Part shown: positions 51,836 to 63,220 of the stretch, piece by piece
Numbering within the stretch: position 1 is the first letter of the stretch
Layout of the letters: the number at the start of each line of letters is the position of its first letter
Assembly: GCA_030068145.1 (NCBI GenBank)
Contig: JAPJBO010000852.1
Coordinates: 35,199 to 99,198, forward strand
Origin: Diplonema papillatum
Lineage: Eukaryota; Euglenozoa; Diplonemea; Diplonemida; Diplonemidae
Length of the DNA stretch: 64,000 nucleotides
Reading direction: 5' to 3'
Notes under the pieces: model-generated
The model's input: only the letters and a program-made list of their open reading frames with translations
Databases searched by the model: none
Told to the model about the DNA's origin: nothing
Translations under genes and position numbers: made by a program

Positions 51836-52786
51836 CTAAAGGTGGCCAAATACCACCGCTAGCTCGGTAAGTCTTCTGAGGGTTGTTCTAAAATACGTGG
51901 TATAGCAGTCATTCCCAGAGAAGCAAGAGGAAGAGTACCGGGAGTTTCTGTGCACAGTTTCCGTCTCCGATCGCACTAACTGCGCCGGCTCTTTTTGTTT
52001 GGACGGTCGTCGCTTGCAGAAGTGAGAGTAAGATACGCTCACCTTCGAATCCTGCATGATAATACGATGTCCGGCTTGTGCACAACCCTGTGGAACGCCC
52101 CACCTTCTGTGCCGTCTTGAAGAGTACCCGTTTATTTTGCTGCCGGCTGGTATCAGGCGCACTACCATCCCACCACCAAGATGCTTGTATTCCTTGTACG
52201 GCCGAGGTTTTGCGGCTGTCAGCAGGCTCCTGAAGAATTCTCTGCAACTGCATCCGAATTCTTCAATCGCAAAACGTTGCATGTTCTCCTTCTCATTGTA
52301 TTCCATGTCAACGAGCTGTGTTGCAAAACCATGCGGCAAAAAATCGCTGGCAGTGTCGGAACCTCGATAAAGAATGCGTGTGGCATTGTTCTCACCGCAG
52401 TCGTGGTCGGCACTTTGCCCGAATTTGCTCCTTCCAGAGGATATCGAGAGGCAGATGGGTTCTGCTCCGCCGAAAGGCACGCTGTGTAGCATCCGAAGCA
52501 GATACTTCTGGGGGGTGCATAGACAGGAGCGTTCACAACAAGCATCCAATTCGGACAGCTTGAAGACGCCTGTCCAAGTAGTCGTTGCTGTCGCTGTTTG
52601 GAACCTTGCACCTTGCCGTCGTAGTTGTTGCTGCAGTCGTAGTCGTGTGCACTTCCTCCGCGTGGCACCACACTCCTGGAGGCACTTCAAACAGATGAAT
52701 CCTCTTGTACCGGTCTCTTCTTCACTTCGGGCTGAGGAAACGAAGCAACCTTTCTCCAGGTTTTCGCACTGCAGATTTTGCAGCAT
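51836..52786 (-). CDS. Hypothetical protein, 316 codons
   Basis: A long minus-strand frame with a Cys-rich N-terminal part (CENLEKGC...CLKCLQECGATRRKC) and a middle part (about 140-215) that looks folded: ATRILYRGSDTASDFLPHGF, ATQLVDMEYNEKENMQRF, HLGGGMVVRLIP. I recognise no family. The plus strand is also fairly open here, so coding status is uncertain; introns could be present. Confidence 0.35.
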   Translation of the reverse strand: MLQNLQCENLEKGCFVSSARSEEETGTRGFICLKCLQECGATRRKCTRLRLQQQLRRQGARFQTATATTTWTGVFKLSELDACCERSCLCTPQKYLLRMLHSVPFGGAEPICLSISSGRSKFGQSADHDCGENNATRILYRGSDTASDFLPHGFATQLVDMEYNEKENMQRFAIEEFGCSCREFFRSLLTAAKPRPYKEYKHLGGGMVVRLIPAGSKINGYSSRRHRRWGVPQGCAQAGHRIIMQDSKVSVSYSHFCKRRPSKQKEPAQLVRSETETVHRNSRYSSSCFSGNDCYTTYFRTTLRRLTELAVVFGHL

Positions 52787-53330
52787 CCCTGTTCTTCAGT
52801 ACCTGCCATCCCAGTTCTGAAGTGCGCTCATAGGGGATGGCAATATGCCTGGTGAAGTGAAGTGCAAAAGGAGGGGCCATGGGGGACAACCTTTTTGGGA
52901 TCCGAGGTGGTATTCTGACGATTTCGTGACCGATCTTTCCATTCCGTGTCTTCTCGGGAGCAACATGCACATATCACACGTATCACACGCGCTCCCGGTA
53001 TGATCTAAATATAATTATACCGGGTTGAACGCGTCCAAGGGGGGTCATCTTTTTTTTCTAAACCCTCGGGAACAGAGAGACCGGGGACACCTGCGCTCAT
53101 AGCATCAAAAATTGGTCGATTTAGTGAAACCTTTGGTGACTGTGTGCGCTGCCATAGGGTGGTCATTTTTGACATATCAATATAAAAAGTGACACACCCC
53201 TCCTGAATATAGAAGTTTGATAGAAGTTGTTTAGGCTCCTAGTGGGTACCACCACCAAAAGCAGGTTTTTGAAATTCCTCACCAAAAGTGAGGTTAGCGG
53301 GAACACTGCGTGCCGGTGAAAAAAAAAAAA
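52787..53330. other. Repeat fragments, no gene
   Basis: CCCGGTAT/TTATACCGGG inverted repeat at about 52996-53026. Partial 77-bp satellite material at 53180-53231. The 'ttagcgggaacactgcgtgccgg' half-hairpin at 53292 precedes an A-run. Confidence 0.6.
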
Positions 53331-53654
53331 AAAAAAAGTGCGGTTGCGATCGTCTTATTATTGTATGCGCCCGAGAAGTGCGACGACGGACGGGCAGCTG
53401 CGGTTATTTTTGCCCATGCTTGTGTGTGGCCTTAGTCTTCACACTGAGAGGCCGCCCCCCATTCCGAGGATTGAAACGATCGGGCACCGGGTTTATCGCA
53501 TGCGACCGATTCGCAGTGCTGTTGTACTGCATGAACACACTTTCGGGGTGCAGCTAACGGCTGCACGTGAGAGAAGCTTGAAACTGAAACGAGAACCAAC
53601 CAAAAAGTGCTAGCACAGCATGCCCCAGAGGTCTGTCCCCTGCAACCGCGCAAG

Positions 53655-53930
53655 AAGAAGAAGAAAACAAAAAGAAAAACGCCGTTCCTGGTCCAGGAAC
53701 GTGACGGTCAACCACAGTTTGCAAAGCTTGAGTCGGAGGCAGCACAGTGCCACAACCCCGTCCGCTTTGCCCTGTGGCTGACCGTCTCGACGAGCTTGTG
53801 TTCCGCGCAAGCGCCAAGCCCCAAGGTGCGCCACGCCTTGATGCTTTAATTTGGGAAATCGGTAGCCACTTGACCCGTAGGCCCGTGGCTCTGCAGTACC
53901 GCCGAACACGTGAAGCCGTGTAGCAGGCTT
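53655..53930 (-). repeat. Dispersed repeat G, copy 2
   Basis: Reverse complement of 45156-45440 with about 10% differences. The plus strand reads QERDGQPQFAKLESEAAQCH and ends in a stop after SPKVRHALML, the same ending as in copy 1. Confidence 0.8.
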
Positions 53931-54352
53931 TCCCTGGTACCGACCAACTGGTAACCGCGCAAGAAAAAAAGTATCCCGTGCAGTACCTTAATCCGAAGCA
54001 AGGAGGGTCCCTAGCCCCGAGTGGTCACGTACCACTATTTTAATTTCGTGGAGAGCAAGCTGGCCCCTTCCGCACTTTATTGGTACAATGGTACACGCGC
54101 AACAAAAAAAAAAAAAAAAACGAAGCCCCGGGTGTGTGTGCAACGAGTCGAAACCCCTATCTTCGGGTTCGTTCCGCCCCGGATCTTTCGCCATCATGTG
54201 ATCAGTTGATGCTGGTCGCCTTCAGGGTGACGGTCTTCACGAATTAGAAATTGATCGACTGGAGTGTAGTTGACTAGACCACTTGAGAATGTGCGCTGCG
54301 CACGAAGAAGAAGGAAACGAAAAACGTGACAGGAGAGCTACACTGTGAACTC

Positions 54353-54357
<5 letters not shown>
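53931..54357. other. No recognisable gene
   Basis: Contains an 18-base A-run (54103-54120). No gene. Confidence 0.4.

Positions 54358-54441
<84 letters not shown>
54358..54441 (+). repeat. (GA)n microsatellite, left
   Basis: About 42 GA units immediately left of the element-1 derivative. Confidence 0.97.
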
Positions 54442-54799
<358 letters not shown>

Positions 54800-54875
54800 T
54801 ACCAATGGCTGGACAATGACCAGGGGGCCGCGCAGTGTTCTAGAACTCCTGGCGTACCAATGCCTTCTGGAGCTA

Positions 54876-54989
54876 ATGCAATCCCGACTGCCGAACTACA
54901 GAGGTGAAGCGAGTGCTGTTCAGCCGCGAAATTTCACTAAGTACGCAGGACCCCGCGAAAAAAAGTTGGACCGCGAGAGTCCAAAACAG
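54876..54989 (+). other. Possible first exon of an unrecognised gene
   Basis: 38 codons from ATG (MQSRLPNYRGE...RESPKQ) ending at a consensus donor CAG|GTGAGT. No downstream exon recognised. Confidence 0.15.
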
Positions 54990-56050
54990 GTGAGTGGAAC
55001 GTTTTGTCCGGTCCAACTTATTTCGAGTGAAAAAGAGGATAGCAGGGGAGATTTCTCGAGAACGCTTTCGCAAGCGAGTCTCCTCTTTTTAGTGCCAATC
55101 ATTGCGGGTTGCCGTCTGAAGGTTAACAAAAAATGACGTCAGCGTAAGACAGAGCGTGTTTAATGGTTGACCTGAATTGACCTGACCTGCAACAAAGAAC
55201 CAGGAAAGGTGATTCCTGGTTGAACGACACGTGAGAAGCTGTTAACGTTTTAGGAAATTCAAGCGAACTTTAACTCCAAAAAGTTCGTAGTTGGATCCAG
55301 AGCTCAGGTTGCAAGGTGGCCCAGTTTGCTGGGCATCAGCGTACTGCTGGTATTCAGAAGCATCAAGACCTGTGCTCTATGAACGGCGGAAATGGTGCCT
55401 TGCAAGTAATCTCTCCATCGGGATGAAGCGCTCACGCGTCGATCATCCTGGCACGCACCTACAAACCGTAGCGCCCGTCTTTATACCCAAAAGGGCAACA
55501 ACACCAGCTGGGTTATGGAGTTCGCCGTGCACGTCCTCTCGTGACCAGCTCCCGCGATCGTGCAAACAGAGAGGGACCCCCCCTTCCCCTAGCCCCTTGC
55601 GGTCCGTTTTTCTGCGCTTTGGCTTTTTTGGGTGCTTACCAACGAAGGAAATCACATTCGACTCTTCTTTTTTTTTTTTTTGTTCAGGCGAGGTGCATGG
55701 TCAGGGGGGATCCGTATAGCTTTTTGCAATTTGGCTACACGACGCACTCGTAAACAGGTGATATCACATGTTATGTTGATACCAAGTGACAGAACATGTG
55801 ATCACACGTTTGTGAACTGAAAACACATGTGATTGCATGTTGCGTTTTTTAACAATGTCACGTTGGGTCAGTGTGAAACCATGCGTATGTGAGGGGCTGG
55901 TCAATAAACAGAACGGGTGTAACCTCAATCACTTATTGGCTGCAGTAAACGATCACGGTGAACTACGGTACGCCCGCACTGTCTATCACGAATGGATCGA
56001 CAGCGGCAACGTATCCGATGCAGGGACTCGAAGAAACTGTTGTGGGCGCC
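54990..56050. other. No recognisable gene
   Basis: Includes loose palindromic 'acatgtgatcacacg' motifs at 55755-55840 and a T-run at 55667-55682. Confidence 0.4.
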
Positions 56051-56054
56051 GGGA

Positions 56055-56240
56055 CGTGCTCCGAATGGTTCTGTCCACGGTCCGATCTGCACCGTGTGTT
56101 TCCTTCCTTTTCATTATGGCCCCCATGCGCCCTGACGGGGGGGGGAAGGGGAATGCACACGTGCTCCGAATGGTTCTGTCCATGGTCCGATCCGCACCGT
56201 GTGTTTCCTTCCTTTTCATTATGGCCCCCGCATGGGGGTC
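56055..56240 (+). repeat. Tandem duplication, period about 104 bp
   Basis: The 80-bp stretch 'cgtgctccgaatggttctgtcca...cattatggccccc' occurs twice (56055, 56159) with three differences. Confidence 0.9.
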
Positions 56241-56699
56241 CGCCAGGAAAGTGCTAAACCGGGTGCGGGACCGCGCTCACATACCGCCGCTGGCACTCTG
56301 CGTGCGAGTTCTTCAATGGACTCTCAAGTATCCCGCGAGGGCTCTCAAGTTTACGTAGGCTATATAGATCCCTGGTGCTGACTTCAGATCACCCGCTTCC
56401 TCCCTCTCTCCCTCTCTCTTGTTCCGTGGTATTCCGCAGCAGCTACTGGCCTATCCTTTTTTAGAGTGCGCCCCAACATTCTGCAGCCATTCCTCTACTT
56501 TTTTCTTCTTCTTCTGTTTTGCTTGCTTTTTGTTCATTTTCTTACAGAAATCGTGTGGCAGCCGCGGTCATAGTCACTCCTTCAGTTCTTAGTCGAAGCT
56601 TGACCTTCTCTCGCCCTTTCCTCTATACCGGTTTCGCAAGCACAAAACGTTGTAGATTCCCAGTTTATCCCCAGTCTCGATCCCCTTTACCCCACCAAC

Positions 56700-57340
56700 C
56701 TTAGACCACCTAAGGGAGGCGACTGCGCTGCGGGTACTGACTACCCTATTGTACAGGGGAAATACAATCTTATGCAGTATGCACCGCCAGCTAAAAAGGC
56801 GCAGATGGACCAACACCAATCGAACCCATACTCAAATTATGGCGAGGTCCGAGGAGTAATAGTTTCCACACGCACGAAACTAGGGACGGGCGGAGGGAGA
56901 CAAGGAGAGGCACCCGGAACATAGCAAGTGAACTGTGCACCCGAATGGCACAGTACGGCCGCAGGATGCGGAGGTTGTACGACGCGAGCCCGGACGTCGG
57001 CTGTGTCGGAAAGGCACACGAGCAGCGTTTCGCCATATCCTCCCCGGTTTCGCAAAGCACAAAACAGCTGTCGTTCCCAGTTTATCCCCAGTCTTGACCC
57101 TTTTTTTACCCCACCAAACCTTAGACCACCCAAAAGAGAAGCGACTGCGCTGCGGGTACTGACACCCTACCGTACAGGGGAAATCCAATCTTATGCAGTA
57201 TGCACCGCCAGCTAAAAAGGCGTAGATGGACCAACACCAATCGAACCCATACTCAAATTATGGCGAGGTCCGAGTAATAGTTTCCACACGCACGAAACTA
57301 GGGACGGGCGGAGGGAGACAAGGAAAGGCACCCGGCACAC
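56700..57340 (+). repeat. Duplicated upstream region of the coiled-coil gene
   Basis: 56711-56920 is repeated at 57137-57335. Both encode an identical short frame start, MQYAPPAKKAQ (one copy stops at the next codon) and DQHQSNPYSNYGEV. Between them, 56948-57060 is an old copy of the coiled-coil gene's first 110 bases. Confidence 0.75.
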
Positions 57341-57579
57341 TGTGGAGCCGGGGGACAAGGCGGGCGACTCGCAGTTCAAGTCGGTCGCGAACGAAGTACA
57401 TAACAGTTGCAGTCCCCAGTCTATCCCCCGTCTTTTTTCCAACCTAGAAGAGAGGCGGCTGAACTGCGAGGTGTGTGCAAATAGACCAGCAACAGTTGAG
57501 CTCTCGAAAAAAGACGAAGTTAAACAAGAACACGAATATAATCAGGAAGGTGGAGGGGAGACATTCAGCAGGAAAGGAA

Positions 57580-60180
57580 CCCGGAACATAGCCAGTGACC
57601 TGAGCTCCGAGGCGGGGGGGAAGAGAGGGGATGGCGCCGCAGGATGTGGATGCGGCGGTTGTACGACGACGCGAGCCCGGACGGGCACGGCGACAGGTCT
57701 GTAGTGTCGGAAGGGTACACCAGCAGCGTCTCGCCATATCCGGCGCCGCCCCCGTCGGTGGCCAATGGGCCGGACCTGGCTTCGACGGAATATGTGATCC
57801 GGCACACGGTGGAGTCGGGGTACAAGGCGGGTCGGATACGAAGTACACAACAGAGTCCCCAGTCTATCCCCAGTCTTTTTTCCAACCTAGAGGAGATTCG
57901 GCTGAACTGCGAGGTGTGTGCAAATAAACCAGCAAGCCCGCGAAAAAAGACGAAGTTAAACAAGAACACGAATATAATCAGGAAGGTGGAGGGAAACCTT
58001 CAGCAGGAAAAAGGAACCCGGAACATAGCCAGTGAACTGAGCTCCCGGAGGGGAAGAGAGGGAATGGCGCAGTACGGCCGCAGGATGCGGATGCGGCGGT
58101 TGTACGACGACGCGAGCCCGGACGGGCACGGCGACACGTCCGTAGATCAAATTTTATCAAGCTTATTTCTTGATTTTTCTCGTCTTGCTCTCCGCTTGTT
58201 GTGGAAGCTGCAATATTGAAGATTCCATCCTTGGATGGCGTGATTACCGTGGGCCTGGACCCTATCTGGACCCTAGCGCTAACCCGGGGCCCGGGGCCCG
58301 GGGCCCGGGGCCCGGGTTGTCGGAAGGGTACACCAGCAGCGTCGCGCCTTATCCGGTACCGCCCGCGTCGGTGGCCAATGGGCCGGACCTGGCTTCGACG
58401 GAATATGTGATCCGGCACACGGTGGAGTCGGGGTACAAGGCGGGCGACTCGCAGTTCGAGTCGGAAACGAAGTACACAACAGAGTCCCCAGTCTATCCCC
58501 AGTCTTTTTTCCAACCTAGAGGAGAGGCGGCTGAACTGCGAGGTGTGTGCAAATAAACCAGCAAGCCCGCGAAAAAAGACGAAGTTAAACAAGAACACGA
58601 ATATAATCAGGAAGGTGGAGGGGAAACCTTCAGCAGGAAAGGAACCCGGAACATAGCCAGTGAACTGAGCTCCCGGAGGGGAAGAGAGGGGATGGCGCCG
58701 CAGGATGTGGATGCGGCGGTTGTACGACGACGCGAGCCCGGACGGGCACGGCGACAGGTCTGTAGTGTCGGAAGGGTACACCAGCAGCGTCTCGCCATAT
58801 CCGGCGCCGCCCCCGTCGGTGGCCAATGGGCCGGACTTGGCTTCGACGGAATATGCGATCCGGCACACGGTGGAGTCGGGGTACAAGGCGGGTCGGAAAC
58901 GAAGTACACAACAGAGTCCCCAGTCTATCCCCAGTCTTTTTTCCAACCTAGAGGAGAGGCGGCTGAACTGCGAGGTGTGTGCAAATAAACCAGCAAGCCC
59001 GCGAAAAAAGACGAAGTTAAACAAGAACACGAATATAATCAGGAAGGTGGAGGGAAACCTTCAGCAGGAAAAAGGAACCCGGAACATAGCCAGTGAACTG
59101 AGCTCCCGGAGGGGAAGAGAGGGAATGGCGCAGTACGGCCGCAGGATGCGGATGCGGCGGTTGTACGACGACGCGAGCCCGGACGGGCACGGCGACACGT
59201 CCGTAGATCAAATTTTATCAAGCTTATTTCTTGATTTTTCTCGTCTTGCTCTCCGCTTGTTGTGGAAGCTGCAATATTGAAGATTCCATCCTTGGATGGC
59301 GTGATTACCGTGGGCCTGGACCCTATCTGGACCCTAGCGCTAACCCGGGGCCCGGGGCCCGGGGCCCGGGTTGTCGGAAGGGTACACCAGCAGCGTCTCG
59401 CCTTATCCGGTACCGCCCGCGTCGGTGGCCAATGGGCCGGACCTGGCTTCGACGGAATATGTGATCCGGCACACGGTGGAGTCGGGGTACAAGTCGCAGT
59501 TCGAGTCGGAAACGAAGTACACAACAGAGTCCCCAGTCTATCCCCAGTCTTTTTTCCAACCTAGAGGAGAGGCGGCTGAACTGCGAGGTGTGTGCAAATA
59601 AACCAGCAAGCCCGCGAAAAAAGACGAAGTTAAACAAGAACACGAATATAATCAGGAAGGTGGAGGGGAAACCTTCAGCAGGAAAGGAACCCGGAACATA
59701 GCCAGTGAACTGAGCTCCCGGGGGGGAAAAGAGGGGATGGCGCAGTACGGCCGCAGGATGCAGATGCGGCGGTTGTACGACGACGCGAGCCCGGACGGGC
59801 ACGGCGACACGTCCGTAGTGTCGGAAGGGTACACCAGCAGCGTCTCGCCTTATCCGGTACCGCCCGCGTCGGTGGCCAATGGGCCGGACCTGGCTTCGAC
59901 GGAAAATGTGATCCGGCACACGGTGGAGTCGGGGTACAAGGCGGGTGGCTCGCAGTTCGAGTCGGTCGCGAACGAAGTACACAACAGTTGCAGTCCCCAG
60001 TCTATCCCCAGTCTTTTTTCCAACCTAGAAGAGAGGCGGTTGAACTGTGAGGTGCTCGAAAAAAGACGAAGTTAAACAAGAACACGAATATAATCAGGAC
60101 GGTGGAGGGGAGACCGTCAGCAGGAAAGGTACCCGGAACATAGCCAGTGAACTGAGCTCCCGGGGCGGGGGGGAAGAGAG
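57580..60180 (+). repeat. Array of truncated 5' copies of the coiled-coil gene
   Basis: The segment 'ggaacccggaacatagccag' through 'ttccaacctaga(g/a)gag' and 'aacacgaatataatcagga' recurs with starts at about 57631, 58064, 58692, 59125 and 59737, before the intact copy at 60184. Two consecutive units form a larger 1061-bp tandem repeat (57644 to 58705). Each copy holds codons 1 to about 75 of the gene (RRMRMRRLYDDASPDGHGD, SSVSPYP, VANGPDLAS, HTVESGYKAG) and then breaks off. The second unit of each pair carries a 170-bp insertion after the sixth Asp-Gly region (58145-58317, 59206-59373), ending in GGGGCCC repeats. Confidence 0.8.
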
Positions 60181-60183
60181 GGG

Positions 60184-61041
60184 ATGGCGCAGTACGGCCG
60201 CAGGATGCGGATGCGGCGGTTGTACGACGACGCGAGCCCGGACGGGCACGGCGACACGTCCGTAGTGTCGGAAGGGTACACCAGCAGCGTCTCGCCATAT
60301 CCGGCGCCGCCCCCGTCGGTGGCCAACGGGCCGGACCTGGCTTCGATGGAATCCGTGATCCGGCACACGGTGGAGTCGGGATACAAGGCGGGCGACTCGC
60401 AGTTTGAGTCGGTCGCGAACGACCTCACGAAGCGGGTGAAGAGCATGGAAGACAAATCGATGATGATCGACACCACAACGCGCCGCATGCTATCGGAAGC
60501 CGAACGGGTTCGTTCGAAGCTTTTAGAAGTCGAAGCCGACGTGCAGAAGAGCGTAGCGGAACTGACCAGCGGCCTGGAACGCTCGTTCCGAGGCGCGTCT
60601 GACTCGCGCAGAGAGGCGGAAGCCGTCAAAGAATGGACCGTCGGCTACGTAAACGCCCAGGTCAACAGCAGCGAACAAGCCACCCGCGCCTCCCTCGCGG
60701 CCGAATCCGAAGGAGTAAGCCAAAAAGTCAAGCGCAACCAAGAGCTGATCGCCTCGCTGGGTGAGCAGCTGGAGACCTCGCTTTCCCTGACTGCCGACCG
60801 GCTGAAGGCCTCCGTTAACGACAGCAAAGTCGCTGTGCAAGCCCGGCTCACCGACTTCGAGGCGCGGATCCAGTCGGCCGCGAAGCGTGCCGACACCATC
60901 GAGGCGCGGCTGACCGACGCGTTGGAGATCGGGCTCGTGCGGGAGAAGAACAGCCGGGAGAGGGCGGTGGCGGAGGTCGAAAAAATGGTGCACCACGCAG
61001 TGCAGGTTTGCCGTTTCATCGGTGTTTCCGAGCACGGGTAA
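60184..61041 (+). CDS. Coiled-coil protein
   Basis: At least 285 residues. Residues 1-75 are basic, then Ser/Pro-rich and disordered (SVSPYPAPPPS). From about 78 to 275 the sequence is highly charged and helical, without Pro, with heptad-like spacing (RMLSEAERVRSKLLEVEAD, ARLTDFEARIQSAAKRADTI), typical of a long coiled coil such as a cytoskeletal or flagellar-root filament protein (for example SF-assemblin-like). That assignment is only a guess. The frame ends in VCRFIGVSEHG just before a 7-bp repeat array. A donor-like CAG|GTTTGC at about 61005 suggests that the real protein may continue in another exon. Six truncated copies of its 5' end precede it. Confidence 0.65.
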   Translation: MAQYGRRMRMRRLYDDASPDGHGDTSVVSEGYTSSVSPYPAPPPSVANGPDLASMESVIRHTVESGYKAGDSQFESVANDLTKRVKSMEDKSMMIDTTTRRMLSEAERVRSKLLEVEADVQKSVAELTSGLERSFRGASDSRREAEAVKEWTVGYVNAQVNSSEQATRASLAAESEGVSQKVKRNQELIASLGEQLETSLSLTADRLKASVNDSKVAVQARLTDFEARIQSAAKRADTIEARLTDALEIGLVREKNSRERAVAEVEKMVHHAVQVCRFIGVSEHG

Positions 61042-61047
61042 AAAAAA

Positions 61048-61050
61048 CAA

Positions 61051-61089
<39 letters not shown>

Positions 61090-61896
61090 ACTCAACACTC
61101 AACACTCAACACTCAACACTCAACACTCAACACTCAACACTCAACACTCAACACTCAACACTCAACACTCAACACTCAACACTCAACACTCAACACTCAA
61201 CACTCAACACTCAACACTCAACACTCAACACTCAACACTCAACACTCAACACTCAACACTCAACACTCAACACTCAACACTCAACACTCAACACTCAACA
61301 CTCAACACTCAACACTCAACACTCAACACTCAACACTCAACACTCAACACTCAACACTCAACACTCAACCCTCAACACTCAACACTCAACACTCAACACT
61401 CAACACTCAACACTCAACACTCAACACTCAACACTCAACACTCAACACTCAACACTCAACACTCAACACTCAAACACTCAACACTCAACACTCAACACTC
61501 AACACTCAACACTCAACACTCAACACTCAACACTCAACACTCAACACTCAACACTCAACACTCAACACTCAACACTCAACACTCAACACTCAACACTCAA
61601 CTCTCAACACTCAACACTCAACACTCAACACTCAACACTCAACACTCAACACTCAACACTCAACACTCAACACTCAACACTCAACACTCAACACTCAACG
61701 CTCAACACTCAACACTCAACACTCAACACTCAACACTCAACACTCAACACTCAACACTCAACACTCAACACTCAACACTCAACACTCAACACTCAACACT
61801 CAACACTCAACACTCAACACTCAACTCTCAACTCTCAACACTCAACACTCAACACTCAACACTCAACACTCAACACTCAACACTCAACACTCAACA
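61048..61896 (+). repeat. 7-bp minisatellite (CTCAACA), about 120 units
   Basis: Near-perfect CTCAACA repeats over 850 bp, with occasional CTCAACT, CTCAACC and CTCAACG variants and a one-base slip at about 61473. It may lie in an intron of the coiled-coil gene. Confidence 0.97.
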
Positions 61897-62284
61897 TGAG
61901 CCAATTCACCTAGCCCCCCTGAAAGTGACTTTAGCTCGATTACGCGTCGATTACACTCGATTACGCTCGATTACGCTCGATTACACTCGATCAACATTTG
62001 GGTGAATTGGGGGGGTACTGCAGTAATTGATTAAAGGCGTGACACTCAGCCAATCTTGATAGGCCGGTTCAACGGGCCCACTAACGCACCTTCTTCCGGG
62101 GCTAAAAAGGTGCTGATGACAGGATATTGAAATTGGAATAAAAACAAGAATATTAGTCTGAAAAAATGACCGCGACAGGCAGTGTAGCTGGAGACCAGGA
62201 AGTTCGGGCTGACTCACGGAAGCAGGTTGTCGAGTGCGTACGGGCTCGGGTACCACTATCTCGCATTAGCTCGTCTTCTTGTTG
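61897..62284. other. No recognisable gene
   Basis: 61934-61990 has five loose repeats of 'tcgattacgc' or 'tcgattacac'. Otherwise nothing recognised. Confidence 0.45.
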
Positions 62285-62440
62285 CGTTAGTATAGTCCTT
62301 TGACAGAGTGAGCCGGTGCCTCTCATCTCACCTTTAAAACACGGCTGAGTCATGCATGCTCTTGACAGACGCTAGCGTCCGACATTTCGCACGCGCGTCG
62401 CAGTCGTTGGGTGGTATTGACAAGGGGTTTCATCGGACAC
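62285..62440 (+). repeat. Dispersed repeat B, copy with full extent
   Basis: Matches the reverse complement of 3385-3525 and part of 19640-19720; ends near 'ggggtttcatcggacactcg'. Confidence 0.65.
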
Positions 62441-63077
62441 TCGGATGAGCTTCGTTACTTCACTGGAGGCCCGCTTGGCTGCCTTCGAGTTGCGTTTCCG
62501 CGTTGGTGTTGTTGCTTCGCTTTTGGACTCCTTCTTCGACTTCGCACGGTCCCAACGTCCTGGTCTGCCCTTGGTGCACGTCTTGCGCTCAGTCTGCGCA
62601 GTTCGTCTCTCCTGCTTGACTTCGTGATTCCATCGAGCCTGCTTGCGCTCCCATCCCGACGTAATGCGTCTGCGGTCGAAAACTGCCATTCAGTGTTGCA
62701 GCTTTGCGGAGCCCAGCCTGCGGTACGGCTCGCACCTGGCCGGCCTACTTCGCCGTCTGCTCTCGTGCGGCGGCTTCGTAGGCGCGCATCACAGCTTCAA
62801 ACGCCTGCTGGTTCGCTATTTGTGGTCTCTTGTTGAGTCCGGCCATGTTCCCGCCTCCGAGAGACGTCAGGACGTTGACTTGCATCTCAAGCGCCGGGTG
62901 AATCGGCGTCTGCACGATACTCGTCAGCCGTCGCATCGCGCTCTTCATCGCGTACGATTTCGCGGTCGCCGAGTCCCGATACTCGGCTGTCGCTCGTCTC
63001 TGAACCTCATCCATCGCGTGATTCGATAGAGCATCGGCGTCTTCTTGTTGCGTCAGTGGGGAGTCATTTGCATGCAA
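62372..63077 (-). pseudogene. Gag-like element protein (family H), copy 2
   Basis: Two minus-strand frames, 63077-62745 and 62689-62372, separated by a stop. The first reads MHANDSPLTQQEDADAL, YAMKSAMRRL, NKRPQIANQQAFEAVMRAYE and is helical. The second is very Lys/Arg-rich (KSKKESKSE, RKRNSKAAKR) and ends inside repeat B. The first frame is related to 32991-33839. This may be a helical and then basic nucleic-acid-binding protein of a mobile element, broken by a stop. Confidence 0.4.
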
Positions 63078-63220
63078 ATGAGTACCACACTATCTCGCAA
63101 TAGCTCGCATATATTAAATTTAGCGCAGTTAGTACTTGAGCCTTTAGGCATTCCGTGCGGGCCAGTTCCAGGCGATAGGGTGTTCGCCGAGCGCTCGGTA
63201 GGCACCTTGTCCTCGGTGAC

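Noticed and set aside
54100..54190. tRNA-like stretch ('tttcgactc' followed on the minus strand by a T-run)
   Set aside because: No pairing T-arm or acceptor stem could be found; the T-run alone is not enough.
61048..61896. Interstitial telomere
   Set aside because: CTCAACA/TGTTGAG does not resemble known telomere units such as TTAGGG or TTTAGGG.
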